Source: Burkholderiales bacterium
GTDB lineage: Bacteria; Pseudomonadota; Gammaproteobacteria; Burkholderiales; Burkholderiaceae
Reading direction: 5' to 3'
Assembly: GCA_903643055.1 (NCBI GenBank)
Contig: CAHJWV010000447.1
Location: 1-18,511, forward strand
DNA: 18,511 nucleotides
Under the pieces are notes generated by a model. That model worked only from the letters and a program-made list of their open reading frames with translations. It did not search any database and had not been told where the DNA came from. Of the stretch, positions 1 through 6,963 are shown piece by piece. Every line of letters starts with the position of its first letter. Positions within the stretch are counted from its first letter, which is position 1. Position numbers and translations under genes: made by a program.

Positions 1-59
1 GGCCGTTGGCCAATGACCTGGCATTCCAGTGCCAACGGGCACCTGCCGATAATCGGGGC
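1..59. other. Upstream edge of window, probably non-coding
   Basis: The open frame of the DUF1178 gene extends upstream to a TTG at position 6, but those 18 extra residues do not resemble the family start, so I read this stretch as the upstream region. A GATAAT box at 48-53 resembles a sigma-70 -10 element and would place the transcript start almost on the ATG at 60. No convincing -35 element sits at the right distance. Another frame stays open from base 1 to a TGA at 61-63, overlapping the ATG, so the tail of an upstream gene cannot be excluded. Confidence 0.3.
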
Positions 60-524
60 ATGAAGGTTCTCAACCTGCGCTGCAGTCACGATCATCGGTT
101 CGAAGGTTGGTTTTCTTCCGTTGACGAATTCCAGTCGCAGATGGACCGTGGGCTGCTCGAATGCCCCTTGTGTGCCGACAAAGGCATCAGCCGCCTGCCT
201 TCCGCACCGTACTTCAGCGTCGGCAAGAGCCGTTCGCTCGAACCGGTGGTCACAGCGCCAGAAGCCGGTTCATCCACACCGGCCACGCCCGAGGCGATGA
301 CGTTGCAATCGATGTGGCTGCGTGCGGTCCAGCATGTGATGGCCCATACCGACGACGTCGGCGACCGCTTTGCCGAAGAAGCCCGGCGCATTCATTACGG
401 CGAAGTTGAAGAGCGTGCCATTCGCGGCCAGGCCACGCGCGAAGACGCGCAAGCCTTGCAGGAAGAAGGCATCGAGGTGATGCCGCTGCCGATGCCCGAG
501 GCGATCAAAGGCCCGCTTCAGTAA
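60..524 (+). CDS. DUF1178 family protein, function unknown
   Basis: The 154-residue product matches the DUF1178 family, whose members are about 150 residues and begin, as here, MKVLNLRCSHDHRFEGWF; this is why I start at 60 and not at the upstream TTG. Visible features are Cys8, His10 and His12 near the N-terminus and a Cys35-x-x-Cys38 pair, an arrangement like a small zinc ribbon (inference). A low-complexity Pro/Thr/Ala linker at about 68-80 leads to a charged, helical C-terminal half rich in Glu and Arg. No signal peptide or membrane segment is seen, so it should be cytoplasmic. There is no clear Shine-Dalgarno sequence: only GGGG at 55-58, too close to the ATG. In related genomes the family often lies near the nuo (complex I) genes; that is recalled, not visible here. 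No biochemical function is established. Confidence 0.85.
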   Translation: MKVLNLRCSHDHRFEGWFSSVDEFQSQMDRGLLECPLCADKGISRLPSAPYFSVGKSRSLEPVVTAPEAGSSTPATPEAMTLQSMWLRAVQHVMAHTDDVGDRFAEEARRIHYGEVEERAIRGQATREDAQALQEEGIEVMPLPMPEAIKGPLQ

Positions 525-531
525 GCGACGC

Positions 532-549
532 GGCCCGTGCCGACGGGCC
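532..549. terminator. Hairpin between convergent genes, probable terminator
   Basis: GGCCCGT at 532-538 and ACGGGCC at 543-549 form a perfect 7-bp GC-rich stem with a four-base GCCG loop. It lies eight bases after the DUF1178 stop and 44 bases from the convergent FAD oxidase stop. No T-run follows on either strand, so it is not a classical intrinsic terminator; it could act as a bidirectional weak terminator or protect mRNA ends. Confidence 0.5.
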
Positions 550-593
550 CCATCGAGCGTCTCCCGACAGGGGTGCAGTCAGAGCCCGCTGGC

Positions 594-1997
594 TCAGAGC
601 AGCCGGCCGGGGTTCATCAAGCCCAGCGGGTCCAGTGCCTGTTTGATCGCACGCATCATCTGCAGGGCCACCGGTGATTTGCGTTTGGCCAATTCGTCTC
701 GTTTGAGTTCGCCCACACCGTGTTCGGCGGAGATCGATCCGTCGTAGGTGGCGACTGCGTCATAAACCTGCGTGTTCACGCCGGCCTCGTGCGCTCGCAG
801 GAATTCCTGGCTGTCCGACCCTTCGGGCGCCTGCAGGTTGTAGTGAAGGTTGCCGTCGCCCAGATGGCCGAAGTTCACGAGCCGCACGCCGGGATAAGCT
901 GCTCGCAGCGCGGCGTCGGTGCGGGCCACGAACGACGGGATGCGCGACACCGGCAGCGAAATGTCGTGCTTGATGTTCAACCCTTCTTCGGATTGCGCCA
1001 GCGGTATCGACTCCCGCAGATGCCACATCGCGGCGGACTGTGTCAGGTTTTCGGCCACCGCGGCGTCGCTGATCAGGCCCCGATCGAAAGCCACCGCCAG
1101 CAGCCCTTCGAACAATTCGCGGGCATGGGCATCGCCTTCGGCATCCGATTGCTCCAGCAACACCGTCCAGTCGGCGGCCGGTAACGGCTGGCGCAGCTGC
1201 GGAAAATGCTTGCGAACCAAATCGAGCGAAAAACGGTTCATCACTTCGAAGCCGGTCAGGCTGGGCCCGAGCCGCGCCTGGGCCATTTGCAGCAACGCGA
1301 CGGCGGCTTCGAGCGAGGGCACGACGGCCAGCGCCGTCATCACCGCGGCCGGTTGCGGGTGCAGCTTCAGCGTGGCGGCGGTGATGATGCCCAGCGTGCC
1401 TTCGCTGCCGATGAAAAGATCGCGCAGGTCGTAGCCGGTGTTGTCTTTGCGCAGGCCGCTCAAGCCGTCCCAGATCTCGCCTTGCGCGGTGACGACTTCG
1501 AGCCCGAGGCACAGCTCGCGGGCATTGCCGAAGCGCAACACCTGCGTGCCGCCGGCGTTGGTGGCGAGGTTGCCGCCGATCGTGCAGCTGCCCTCGGCCG
1601 CCAGGCTCAGCGGAAACAGCAGCGACTGTGCGGCCGCGGCCTCCTGTACGGCCTGCAGCACGCAACCGGCCTCGGCCGTCAGCGTCAGGTTGGCCGGGTC
1701 GATCTCGCGGATGCGGTTCAGGCGCGACAGGCTCAACAGCACCTGCGTGCCGCTGCCATCCGGTACGGAGCCGCCAACGAGCCCGGTGTTGCCGCCCTGG
1801 GCCACGATACCGGCGCGGTGACGCGCGCAGAGCTTAACGACCTCGGCCACCTCCCTCGTGTCAGCCGGCCGCACCACCGCGAGCGCGCGACCCCGGTAGC
1901 GCTTGCGCCAATCATGTTGGTAGCGCGACAGGTCGCCGTCCACCAGCACCTGCGCGTCGCCCAGTGCATTGCGCAGGCCCGTTAACAACTCGCTCAT
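594..1997 (-). CDS. FAD-binding oxidoreductase, GlcD / D-2-hydroxyglutarate dehydrogenase type
   Basis: This is a 467-residue flavoprotein of the FAD_binding_4 plus FAD-oxidase_C architecture, a family that oxidises D-2-hydroxyacids (D-lactate, glycolate, D-2-hydroxyglutarate) and passes electrons to an acceptor. The N-terminal PCMH-type FAD domain shows GGNTGLVGG at 68-76, GGNLATNAGG at 141-150 and DLFIGSEGTLGIIT at 193-206. The C-terminal cap shows NFGHLGDGNLHYN at 375-387, the metal/substrate-binding histidine segment, then SAEHGVGE at 423-430 and the closing MNPGRLL. No signal peptide or membrane segment. I start at 1997 and not at the frame's first ATG at 2075 because the family starts there. 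That ATG overlaps the upstream DUF2069 stop (ATGA), implying translational coupling. The exact substrate cannot be told from sequence; the single-chain form fits D-lactate or D-2-hydroxyglutarate dehydrogenase better than the three-subunit glycolate oxidase, whose other genes are absent. Confidence 0.88.
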   Translation of the reverse strand: MSELLTGLRNALGDAQVLVDGDLSRYQHDWRKRYRGRALAVVRPADTREVAEVVKLCARHRAGIVAQGGNTGLVGGSVPDGSGTQVLLSLSRLNRIREIDPANLTLTAEAGCVLQAVQEAAAAQSLLFPLSLAAEGSCTIGGNLATNAGGTQVLRFGNARELCLGLEVVTAQGEIWDGLSGLRKDNTGYDLRDLFIGSEGTLGIITAATLKLHPQPAAVMTALAVVPSLEAAVALLQMAQARLGPSLTGFEVMNRFSLDLVRKHFPQLRQPLPAADWTVLLEQSDAEGDAHARELFEGLLAVAFDRGLISDAAVAENLTQSAAMWHLRESIPLAQSEEGLNIKHDISLPVSRIPSFVARTDAALRAAYPGVRLVNFGHLGDGNLHYNLQAPEGSDSQEFLRAHEAGVNTQVYDAVATYDGSISAEHGVGELKRDELAKRKSPVALQMMRAIKQALDPLGLMNPGRLL

Positions 1998-2395
1998 GCG
2001 GCGGCACCTGCTGCCGCTGCGCTGCGCAGACGCCAGCGCACATGCAAGGCACAAGCGGTGAACAGCACCAGACACAGTAATACTTCGATCGCCGCGAGCA
2101 GCGCGCTCGTGCCGCGGTCACTGGTGGCGCGAACAACCCCTTCGGTGAAATAGATCCAGACCATCAAGCTGACCCATCGGTAGGTGTACATGCGGTTCTT
2201 CAACAAGCCGGCCAGCGGCACGGCCAATGGCAAGGCTTTCAGCGCGAGCCAGGAGCCACCGGGGCGGATCGGCGCGAGCCACAGCTCCCAGGCGATGCCG
2301 AGCACGATCAACAGCACGAGGCTGCCGGTAGCGAGGGCGCGGGTCCAGCTAACGAACGCGGGCAAGGGAAGGGCAGGGGAAGGCGAGGTGTTCAT
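1994..2395 (-). CDS. DUF2069 family inner-membrane protein
   Basis: The 133-residue product has about four hydrophobic segments (near 20-37, 48-66, 73-85 and 99-117) and the DUF2069 core: a GSWLALKALPL segment followed by YTYRWVSLMVWIYFTEG at 71-87, with the aromatic YRW...YFTEG signature. It should sit in the inner membrane; no function is established for the family. It is the first gene of a two-gene minus-strand unit, and its TGA overlaps the ATG of the FAD oxidase by four bases. I see no Shine-Dalgarno sequence, because an inverted repeat at 2397-2414 occupies the space just upstream of the ATG. The C-terminal tail is Ala-rich and probably disordered. Confidence 0.8.
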   Translation of the reverse strand: MNTSPSPALPLPAFVSWTRALATGSLVLLIVLGIAWELWLAPIRPGGSWLALKALPLAVPLAGLLKNRMYTYRWVSLMVWIYFTEGVVRATSDRGTSALLAAIEVLLCLVLFTACALHVRWRLRSAAAAGAAA

Positions 2396-2396
2396 C

Positions 2397-2414
2397 GCTG
2401 GCTATGATGCCAGC
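2397..2414. promoter_or_regulatory. Inverted repeat with TATGAT core in divergent promoter region
   Basis: GCTGGC (2397-2402), TATGAT (2403-2408) and GCCAGC (2409-2414) form an 18-bp perfect inverted repeat one base upstream of the DUF2069 start codon. On the plus strand the core matches the -10 consensus at five of six positions and could serve yihY with a long leader, though no good -35 element is visible. It could equally be a repressor operator or a hairpin covering the DUF2069 ribosome-binding region. The remainder of 2396-2524 holds nothing else I recognise. Confidence 0.35.
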
Positions 2415-2524
2415 ACCTTGCGCGGCCCGCCCTCGCGCGCCGGCCATCACCGCAGGCTTGCGGCCTTGCTTCGATCTGCGTCTGCCCTTGAGGCCAGCCG
2501 CCTTATCCCTTCGTCGATCTCAGG

Positions 2525-3760
2525 ATGAATCTTCCGCCTTCGTTTCCTCTTGGCTGGCAAGCCCATTTCACGCGCACGCTGCAAACGCTGCAGACCTGGC
2601 CCTGGCTCGATACGCTGCGCACCTTGCGCGCGCGCTTTCGCGAAGACCGCCTCGGCCTGACCGCCAGCAGCTTGACCTTCACGACCCTGATCTCGCTGGT
2701 GCCGCTGGTCACCGTGATGCTCGCGCTGTTCACGGCCTTCCCGATATTTGCGAAGTTCCAGGACTCGCTGCAAAAGTACTTTTTGCAGGCGCTGGTGCCC
2801 GATTCGATCGCCCGCCCGGTGCTGGGCGCACTGACACAGTTCGCGAGCCAGGCGAACCGTCTGGGCACCTTCGGGCTGGTGCTGCTGGTGTTCACGGCGC
2901 TGGCGCTGATGCTGACCATCGACCGCACGCTGAACGCCATCTGGCGGGTTCGCAAACCCCGGCCTATCGCGCAGCGCGTGCTGGTGTACTGGGCCGCCGT
3001 CACGCTGGGGCCGCTCCTTTTTGGGGTTAGCCTGTCTTTGACCTCGTATGCGATGTCGGCCAGCAAGGGCTTCGTCAACGCGATGCCCGGGGGCCTGAGC
3101 GTTGCGCTGAACACACTGGAGTTCCTGTTGTTCGGCGCCGCGATGGCCGGCTTGTTCCATTACGTGCCGAACACCTTCGTGCGCTGGCGCCATGCGGTGG
3201 CGGGGGGGCTGTTCGTATCGGCCGGGTTCGAGATCGCCAAGCGGGTGCTGGGCTGGTACCTGAGCAGCGTGCCGACCTATTCGACTGTCTACGGTGCCTT
3301 TGCCACCGTGCCGATCCTGCTGATCTGGGTCTACCTTGGTTGGGTGATCGTGCTGCTCGGCGCCGTGATTGCGGCCTATGCGCCGAGCTTGCAGATGCGC
3401 GTCGTGCGGCGGCCGTCGATCCCCGGCTACCGGTTCCATCTGGCGGTCGGCATGTTGCGCGAGCTGGCGCAGGCGCGTACGTTGAGCCTTCATGGGCTGA
3501 GTGCGTCGCAGCTGTCGGAGAACCTGCGCACCGACCCGCTGCAGATCGAGCCGTTGCTCGATGTGCTGGTGGACATCGACTGGGTCGGCCGGCTCGATGA
3601 AGTGGGCGGTGCGCGCTATGTGCTGTTGTGCGACCCGGCCGCCACGCCGGCCGAGCCCTTGGTCGCCCAGGTGCTGCTCGATCCGGCCGATGACCTGGCC
3701 GCCTTCTGGCAGCAAGCCGGCTTCGGTCGCATGCTGCTTCGCGATTTGATTCAGCATTGA
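2525..3760 (+). CDS. yihY: YihY/virulence factor BrkB family inner-membrane protein
   Basis: This 411-residue polytopic protein belongs to the YihY/BrkB family, formerly misnamed ribonuclease BN. The family hallmarks are visible: a cytoplasmic N-terminus with LTASSLTFTTLISLVPL at 45-61, transmembrane segments near 50-71, 114-132, 153-173, 195-213 and 262-286, and the conserved YSTVYGAFATVPILLIWVYL at 252-271. E. coli YihY is about 290 residues. The extra roughly 115 residues after 295 are hydrophilic, with alternating helix-like stretches, and look like a soluble cytoplasmic domain seen in longer members; a winged-helix-like fold is possible but is a guess. Molecular function is not established. 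The ATG has only an AGG directly abutting it, so the ribosome-binding site is poor; the next in-frame ATG lies inside the first membrane segment, so 2525 is the reasonable start. The gene diverges from DUF2069. Confidence 0.85.
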   Translation: MNLPPSFPLGWQAHFTRTLQTLQTWPWLDTLRTLRARFREDRLGLTASSLTFTTLISLVPLVTVMLALFTAFPIFAKFQDSLQKYFLQALVPDSIARPVLGALTQFASQANRLGTFGLVLLVFTALALMLTIDRTLNAIWRVRKPRPIAQRVLVYWAAVTLGPLLFGVSLSLTSYAMSASKGFVNAMPGGLSVALNTLEFLLFGAAMAGLFHYVPNTFVRWRHAVAGGLFVSAGFEIAKRVLGWYLSSVPTYSTVYGAFATVPILLIWVYLGWVIVLLGAVIAAYAPSLQMRVVRRPSIPGYRFHLAVGMLRELAQARTLSLHGLSASQLSENLRTDPLQIEPLLDVLVDIDWVGRLDEVGGARYVLLCDPAATPAEPLVAQVLLDPADDLAAFWQQAGFGRMLLRDLIQH

Positions 3761-3789
3761 TCGGCACTGCGGGCGCGTTTTGAACGCCA

Positions 3790-3827
3790 GCGATGAGCCA
3801 TCGCGATTCACCGGGCGGTCGACCGCC
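3790..3827. repeat. Two adjacent palindromes downstream of yihY
   Basis: GCGATG (3790-3795) pairs with CATCGC (3799-3804) across a three-base loop. Ten bases later GGCGGTCGACCGCC (3814-3827) is a perfect 14-bp palindrome. They lie 29 to 67 bases after the yihY stop and about 110 bases before the CBS gene. No T-run follows, so a role as classical terminator is doubtful; the second could be a dimeric operator for the CBS gene. Confidence 0.4.
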
Positions 3828-3856
3828 GTGACATCACAGGGGCAGAAGTGCGTCTG

Positions 3857-3883
3857 TTGTTCGCGGGTTTTGTGGGCTATATT
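3857..3883 (+). promoter_or_regulatory. Possible promoter of the CBS-domain gene
   Basis: TATATT at 3878-3883 is the most AT-rich hexamer in this GC-rich gap and resembles a -10 element. TTGTTC at 3857-3862 could be the -35, but the 15-base spacer is shorter than the usual 17. A transcript start near 3890 would leave about 48 bases of leader before the CBS start codon. Confidence 0.35.
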
Positions 3884-3937
3884 GATCCGACGCCGCCCGC
3901 CTGCCGGGCCTGTCAAATGTCCGCAGAGGAGATCCCC

Positions 3938-4405
3938 ATGAAAGTCGTCGATATCCTGCGTGTCAAGGGCGGGACGCTCTTCACGGTGTCCTCGGACCAG
4001 CCGCTGTCTCATGCCGTGCAGACCATGGCCGAACGAGACATCGGCTCGCTGGTGGTGATGGACCACGGTGACTTGGTGGGCATGCTGACCTTCCGTGAAG
4101 TCATTCTGGCGATCGTCGGCAACGGCGGCACGGTTGGCACGACCACGGTGCGCAGCGTGATGGACGATCACCCGCTGACCTGCACGCCGGAGACCGAGAT
4201 CGACGAGGTGCGCCGCATGATGCTGGAGCGTCATGCCCGCTACATGCCGGTGCTGACGCAGCGCACGCTGATGGGCGTGATCTCGTTCTATGACGTGGCC
4301 AAGGCCGTCGTCGACAGCCAGGACTTCGAGAACCGCATGCTCAAGGCCTACATCCGCGACTGGCCGGTCGAAGAAGAATCGAAAGACGAGCAAGTCCCGA
4401 ACTGA
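3938..4405 (+). CDS. Two-CBS-domain protein, probable nucleotide sensor
   Basis: The 155-residue cytoplasmic protein is essentially a tandem pair of CBS domains (about 4-62 and 73-130), which together form a Bateman module that binds adenine nucleotides in known members. Typical features are [27 protein letters not shown] in the first repeat and the return motif [14 protein letters not shown]; the second has [23 protein letters not shown] followed by [15 protein letters not shown]. No effector domain is fused, so it may act on a partner or as a stand-alone sensor; the ligand is not predictable here. The start at 3938 is chosen because AGAGGAG at 3925-3931 sits at ideal spacing; an in-frame ATG at 3917 lies upstream of that site. 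It is followed by its own intrinsic terminator. Confidence 0.87.
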   Translation: MKVVDILRVKGGTLFTVSSDQPLSHAVQTMAERDIGSLVVMDHGDLVGMLTFREVILAIVGNGGTVGTTTVRSVMDDHPLTCTPETEIDEVRRMMLERHARYMPVLTQRTLMGVISFYDVAKAVVDSQDFENRMLKAYIRDWPVEEESKDEQVPN

Positions 4406-4497
4406 CCGTCCGCGCGCTCGGTTGGCCGGGCGCCCTTTGTTGGTTGCCATCCGCAGGCTACTATTTGCAGGCCGATCACCGATTGAAGCGATTCATC

Positions 4498-4530
4498 AAA
4501 AGCCCGCCCGGCCCACGGCGGGCTTTTTTG
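4498..4530 (+). terminator. Rho-independent terminator
   Basis: AGCCCGCC (4501-4508) pairs perfectly with GGCGGGCT (4517-4524) across an eight-base loop, followed by a T-run and preceded by AAA, so the A-tract extends the stem by pairing with the Ts. This is a textbook intrinsic terminator. It closes the transcript coming from the CBS gene before the aroC promoter. Confidence 0.9.
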
Positions 4531-4572
4531 TCGGGGCCTGTTGCAGCCAATCGAGGGCTTCGCCCGCGCCGG

Positions 4573-4578
4573 TAAAAT
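4573..4578 (+). promoter_or_regulatory. aroC: Putative -10 element of the aroC promoter
   Basis: TAAAAT in the context CGGTAAAATCAGCG matches the -10 consensus at five of six positions and stands out in GC-rich surroundings after the terminator. The best -35 candidate is TCGAGG at 4551-4556, with a 16-base spacer, which is weak. Transcription would begin near 4585, about 38 bases before the aroC ATG. Confidence 0.5.
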
Positions 4579-4622
4579 CAGCGCCTTCGCGCAAACGCTG
4601 CGCGCCAGCTTTGAAAGCTCAC

Positions 4623-5714
4623 ATGTCCGGCAGCACCCTCGGCACGTTGTTCTGTGTCACAAACTTCGGTGAATCCCATGGCCCGGCGGTAGGCTGTGTG
4701 ATCGATGGCTGCCCGCCCGGCATGGAACTGTCGGAGGTTGACATCCAGCGCGAACTCGATCGCCGCCGCCCGGGCACCTCGCGCCACGTCACGCAGCGCA
4801 ATGAGCCCGACGCGGTCGAGATCCTGTCGGGCGTCTATGAAGGCCGCACGACCGGCACGCCGATCGGCCTGCTGATTCGCAACACCGACCAGCGCAGCAA
4901 AGACTACGGCAACATCCTGCAGACCTTCCGGCCCGGCCATGCCGATTACACCTACCTTCACAAATACGGGCTGCGTGATCCGCGCGGCGGTGGCCGCTCC
5001 TCGGCCCGCCTGACTGCGCCCACCGTGGCTGCAGGCGCGGTGGCGCGCAAATGGCTGCAGCAGCAATACGGCACCACTTTCGTCGGCCACATGACGCAGA
5101 TCGGTGAGATCGAGGTGCCGTTCGAATCGTTCGAGCACATCCCGAACAACCCGTTCTTTGCGGCCAATGTGACCGACATCGCGCGCATCGAAGACTATAT
5201 GGATGATTTGCGCCGCGCTGGCGACAGCTGCGGCGCGCGCATCGGCGTGATCGCCCGCCAGGTGCCACCGGGCCTGGGCGAGCCGTTGTATGACAAGCTC
5301 GATGCCGACATCGCCTTCGCGATGATGGGGCTCAATGCGGTGAAGGGCGTCGAGATCGGCGCCGGCTTTGCCAGCGTCGCGCAACGCGGCACGACGCATG
5401 GCGACGAGCTGACGCCGGAGGGCTTTCGCAGCAACAACGCCGGTGGCGTGCTGGGCGGCATCTCGACCGGGCAGGACATCACGGTGTCGATCGCGATCAA
5501 GCCGACCAGCTCGATCCGCAGCCCGCGCGATTCGATCGACCTGCAAGGCCAGCCGGCGGTGGTCGAGACCTTCGGCCGCCACGACCCTTGCGTTGGCATT
5601 CGCGCGACGCCCATTGCCGAGGCGCTGCTGGCGCTGGTGCTGATGGACCATGCGCTGCGCCACCGCGCGCAGTGTGGTGACGTCAAGGTCGACTCGCCGC
5701 GCATCGCGCCCTGA
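4623..5714 (+). CDS. aroC: Chorismate synthase
   Basis: AroC converts 5-enolpyruvylshikimate-3-phosphate to chorismate, the last common step of aromatic biosynthesis; it needs reduced FMN and works as a cytoplasmic tetramer. The 363-residue length is normal. All three family signatures are visible: [11 protein letters not shown] at 14-24 including the catalytic His19, the segment [18 protein letters not shown] near 125-142 within the FMN-binding region, and [16 protein letters not shown] near 319-334. The central [12 protein letters not shown] and [16 protein letters not shown] blocks are also intact. The start is set by family alignment; the frame is open far upstream through the terminator, but that part is non-coding. 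A weak GAAAG at 4614-4618 may serve as ribosome-binding site. It appears to be transcribed alone, from a promoter after the terminator at 4498-4530. Confidence 0.98.
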   Translation: MSGSTLGTLFCVTNFGESHGPAVGCVIDGCPPGMELSEVDIQRELDRRRPGTSRHVTQRNEPDAVEILSGVYEGRTTGTPIGLLIRNTDQRSKDYGNILQTFRPGHADYTYLHKYGLRDPRGGGRSSARLTAPTVAAGAVARKWLQQQYGTTFVGHMTQIGEIEVPFESFEHIPNNPFFAANVTDIARIEDYMDDLRRAGDSCGARIGVIARQVPPGLGEPLYDKLDADIAFAMMGLNAVKGVEIGAGFASVAQRGTTHGDELTPEGFRSNNAGGVLGGISTGQDITVSIAIKPTSSIRSPRDSIDLQGQPAVVETFGRHDPCVGIRATPIAEALLALVLMDHALRHRAQCGDVKVDSPRIAP

Positions 5715-5843
5715 GATCGCGCTGAGAGGGGCGGCTGCCCTTGAGGCGCGGGCATCGAACCCTGCCGGTGCTGTGCAGCCCTTGCGCCAGTGTGCCAACG
5801 CGGTCTTCTGGAACTCGGCAGCTGCCTCGGTGATACTGGTTTG

Positions 5844-6938
5844 ATGCAGATCGCCTCCGAGCGGGAAACAACTCTCCAGCGCCATCGGCTGCGAATGACG
5901 CTGATCTCTGTCGGCAACTACCTGTTGACGGCGATCGTCATTGCTTTGTATGCGTGGACGGATGAGGTTCCGTGGCACGTCGCGTGGCAGTTCCTTCTCA
6001 GTGGCGTCGCGGTGAGTGGGCTGTTTTCCTTGACGATTTGGCGCGGCTGGAATTTGCGTTTCAGCGATCCGGCCTTGCTGATCCCACAGATCGCCGGCAG
6101 CATCATCATCCATCTGGCTTTTCTCGTGCTGGTGCCCAAGTTGTGGATGCTGTTCCTGGTTGCAGTTCTGGTGACCTACAACTTTGCCATGATGAGCTTT
6201 AGCCCGCGCCAGTTGACGCTCGCATGGCTTGTGATGAGTGCTGCGTGTGCCGTGGCGCTCATCGCGACGCGCGGGCGCTTCGAGCAGATCGGAACGACGG
6301 ACTCGTCCATTGCGATCCTGTGGCTCTTCATCTTCTTTTGCTTCCGCCAGCTGACCGACATTGGCGTGCAGTTTCACAAGCTGCGCACGAAGTTGTCCGA
6401 GAAGAACCAGCAGCTGTCCGCGTCCTTCGAACGCATCCAGGAACTGGCGAGCCGCGACGACCTGACCGGCGCACTCAATCGCCGCTCGTTGATGCAACTG
6501 CTGGCCGATGAGCGGGAACGCTCGCTGCGCACGGCCCAACCCTTTTGCGCGGTGATTCTGGACATTGATGAGTTCAAGCGGGTCAACGATCGTTTTGGCC
6601 ATCTCATCGGCGATGTCGTCTTGAAGGAGCTGTGCGCGGTCGCCGCCAAGACCATTCGCGAGACCGACCGGTTTGCGCGCTATGGCGGCGAGGAATTCGT
6701 GCTTGTGCTGGCGCCGATCACGAGCGGCGATTTCGGACGGGTGGCCGCCGAGCGTCTTCGGCTGGCCGTGCAGGCCCACGATTGGGGGCGCGTTGCGCCA
6801 GGGCTGAAGGTGACGATCTCGGCCGGCGTGGCCGAGTTTGTGGCCGGTCAGAGCATCGAGCAGCTGATCGGACGCGCCGACAGTGCGCTCTACACCGCCA
6901 AACATGCCGGCAGGAACTGTACGGTCGTGGCGACCTAG
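5844..6938 (+). CDS. Membrane-bound diguanylate cyclase (GGDEF domain)
   Basis: This 364-residue protein should make cyclic di-GMP from two GTP. The N-terminal 170 residues hold about six hydrophobic segments (near 19-38, 47-66, 77-96, 98-116, 124-142 and 154-169), a membrane sensor region that I cannot assign to a named MASE type. A short helical linker (about 172-202) leads to the GGDEF domain: RDDLTGALNRR at 204-214, metal-binding Asp240 in ILDIDEFKRVND, and the active-site loop GGEEF at 281-285. RETD at 272-275 lies exactly five residues before GGEEF, so the product-inhibition I-site is intact. No EAL or HD-GYP domain follows. The start at 5844 gives a natural cytoplasmic N-terminus; an upstream ATG at 5790 adds 18 poorly coding residues. 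It converges on the acyltransferase gene with only 25 bases between stops. Confidence 0.92.
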   Translation: MQIASERETTLQRHRLRMTLISVGNYLLTAIVIALYAWTDEVPWHVAWQFLLSGVAVSGLFSLTIWRGWNLRFSDPALLIPQIAGSIIIHLAFLVLVPKLWMLFLVAVLVTYNFAMMSFSPRQLTLAWLVMSAACAVALIATRGRFEQIGTTDSSIAILWLFIFFCFRQLTDIGVQFHKLRTKLSEKNQQLSASFERIQELASRDDLTGALNRRSLMQLLADERERSLRTAQPFCAVILDIDEFKRVNDRFGHLIGDVVLKELCAVAAKTIRETDRFARYGGEEFVLVLAPITSGDFGRVAAERLRLAVQAHDWGRVAPGLKVTISAGVAEFVAGQSIEQLIGRADSALYTAKHAGRNCTVVAT

Positions 6939-6963
6939 GATGGCCCGGCACGCATCAGTTTCG

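Noticed and set aside
6..59. TTG-initiated extension of the DUF1178 gene
   Set aside because: The extra residues precede the family-typical start MKVLNLRC and have no ribosome-binding site.
2447..4450. 667-residue open frame on the minus strand
   Set aside because: It lies antisense to yihY and the CBS gene, and its translation is rich in Arg, His and Gln with no family resemblance. It is an effect of GC-rich third positions on the sense strand.
4578..6905. 775-residue open frame on the minus strand
   Set aside because: It is antisense to aroC and the diguanylate cyclase, both certain from motifs; its translation is low-complexity Ala/Arg/Asp and spans a real intergenic gap.
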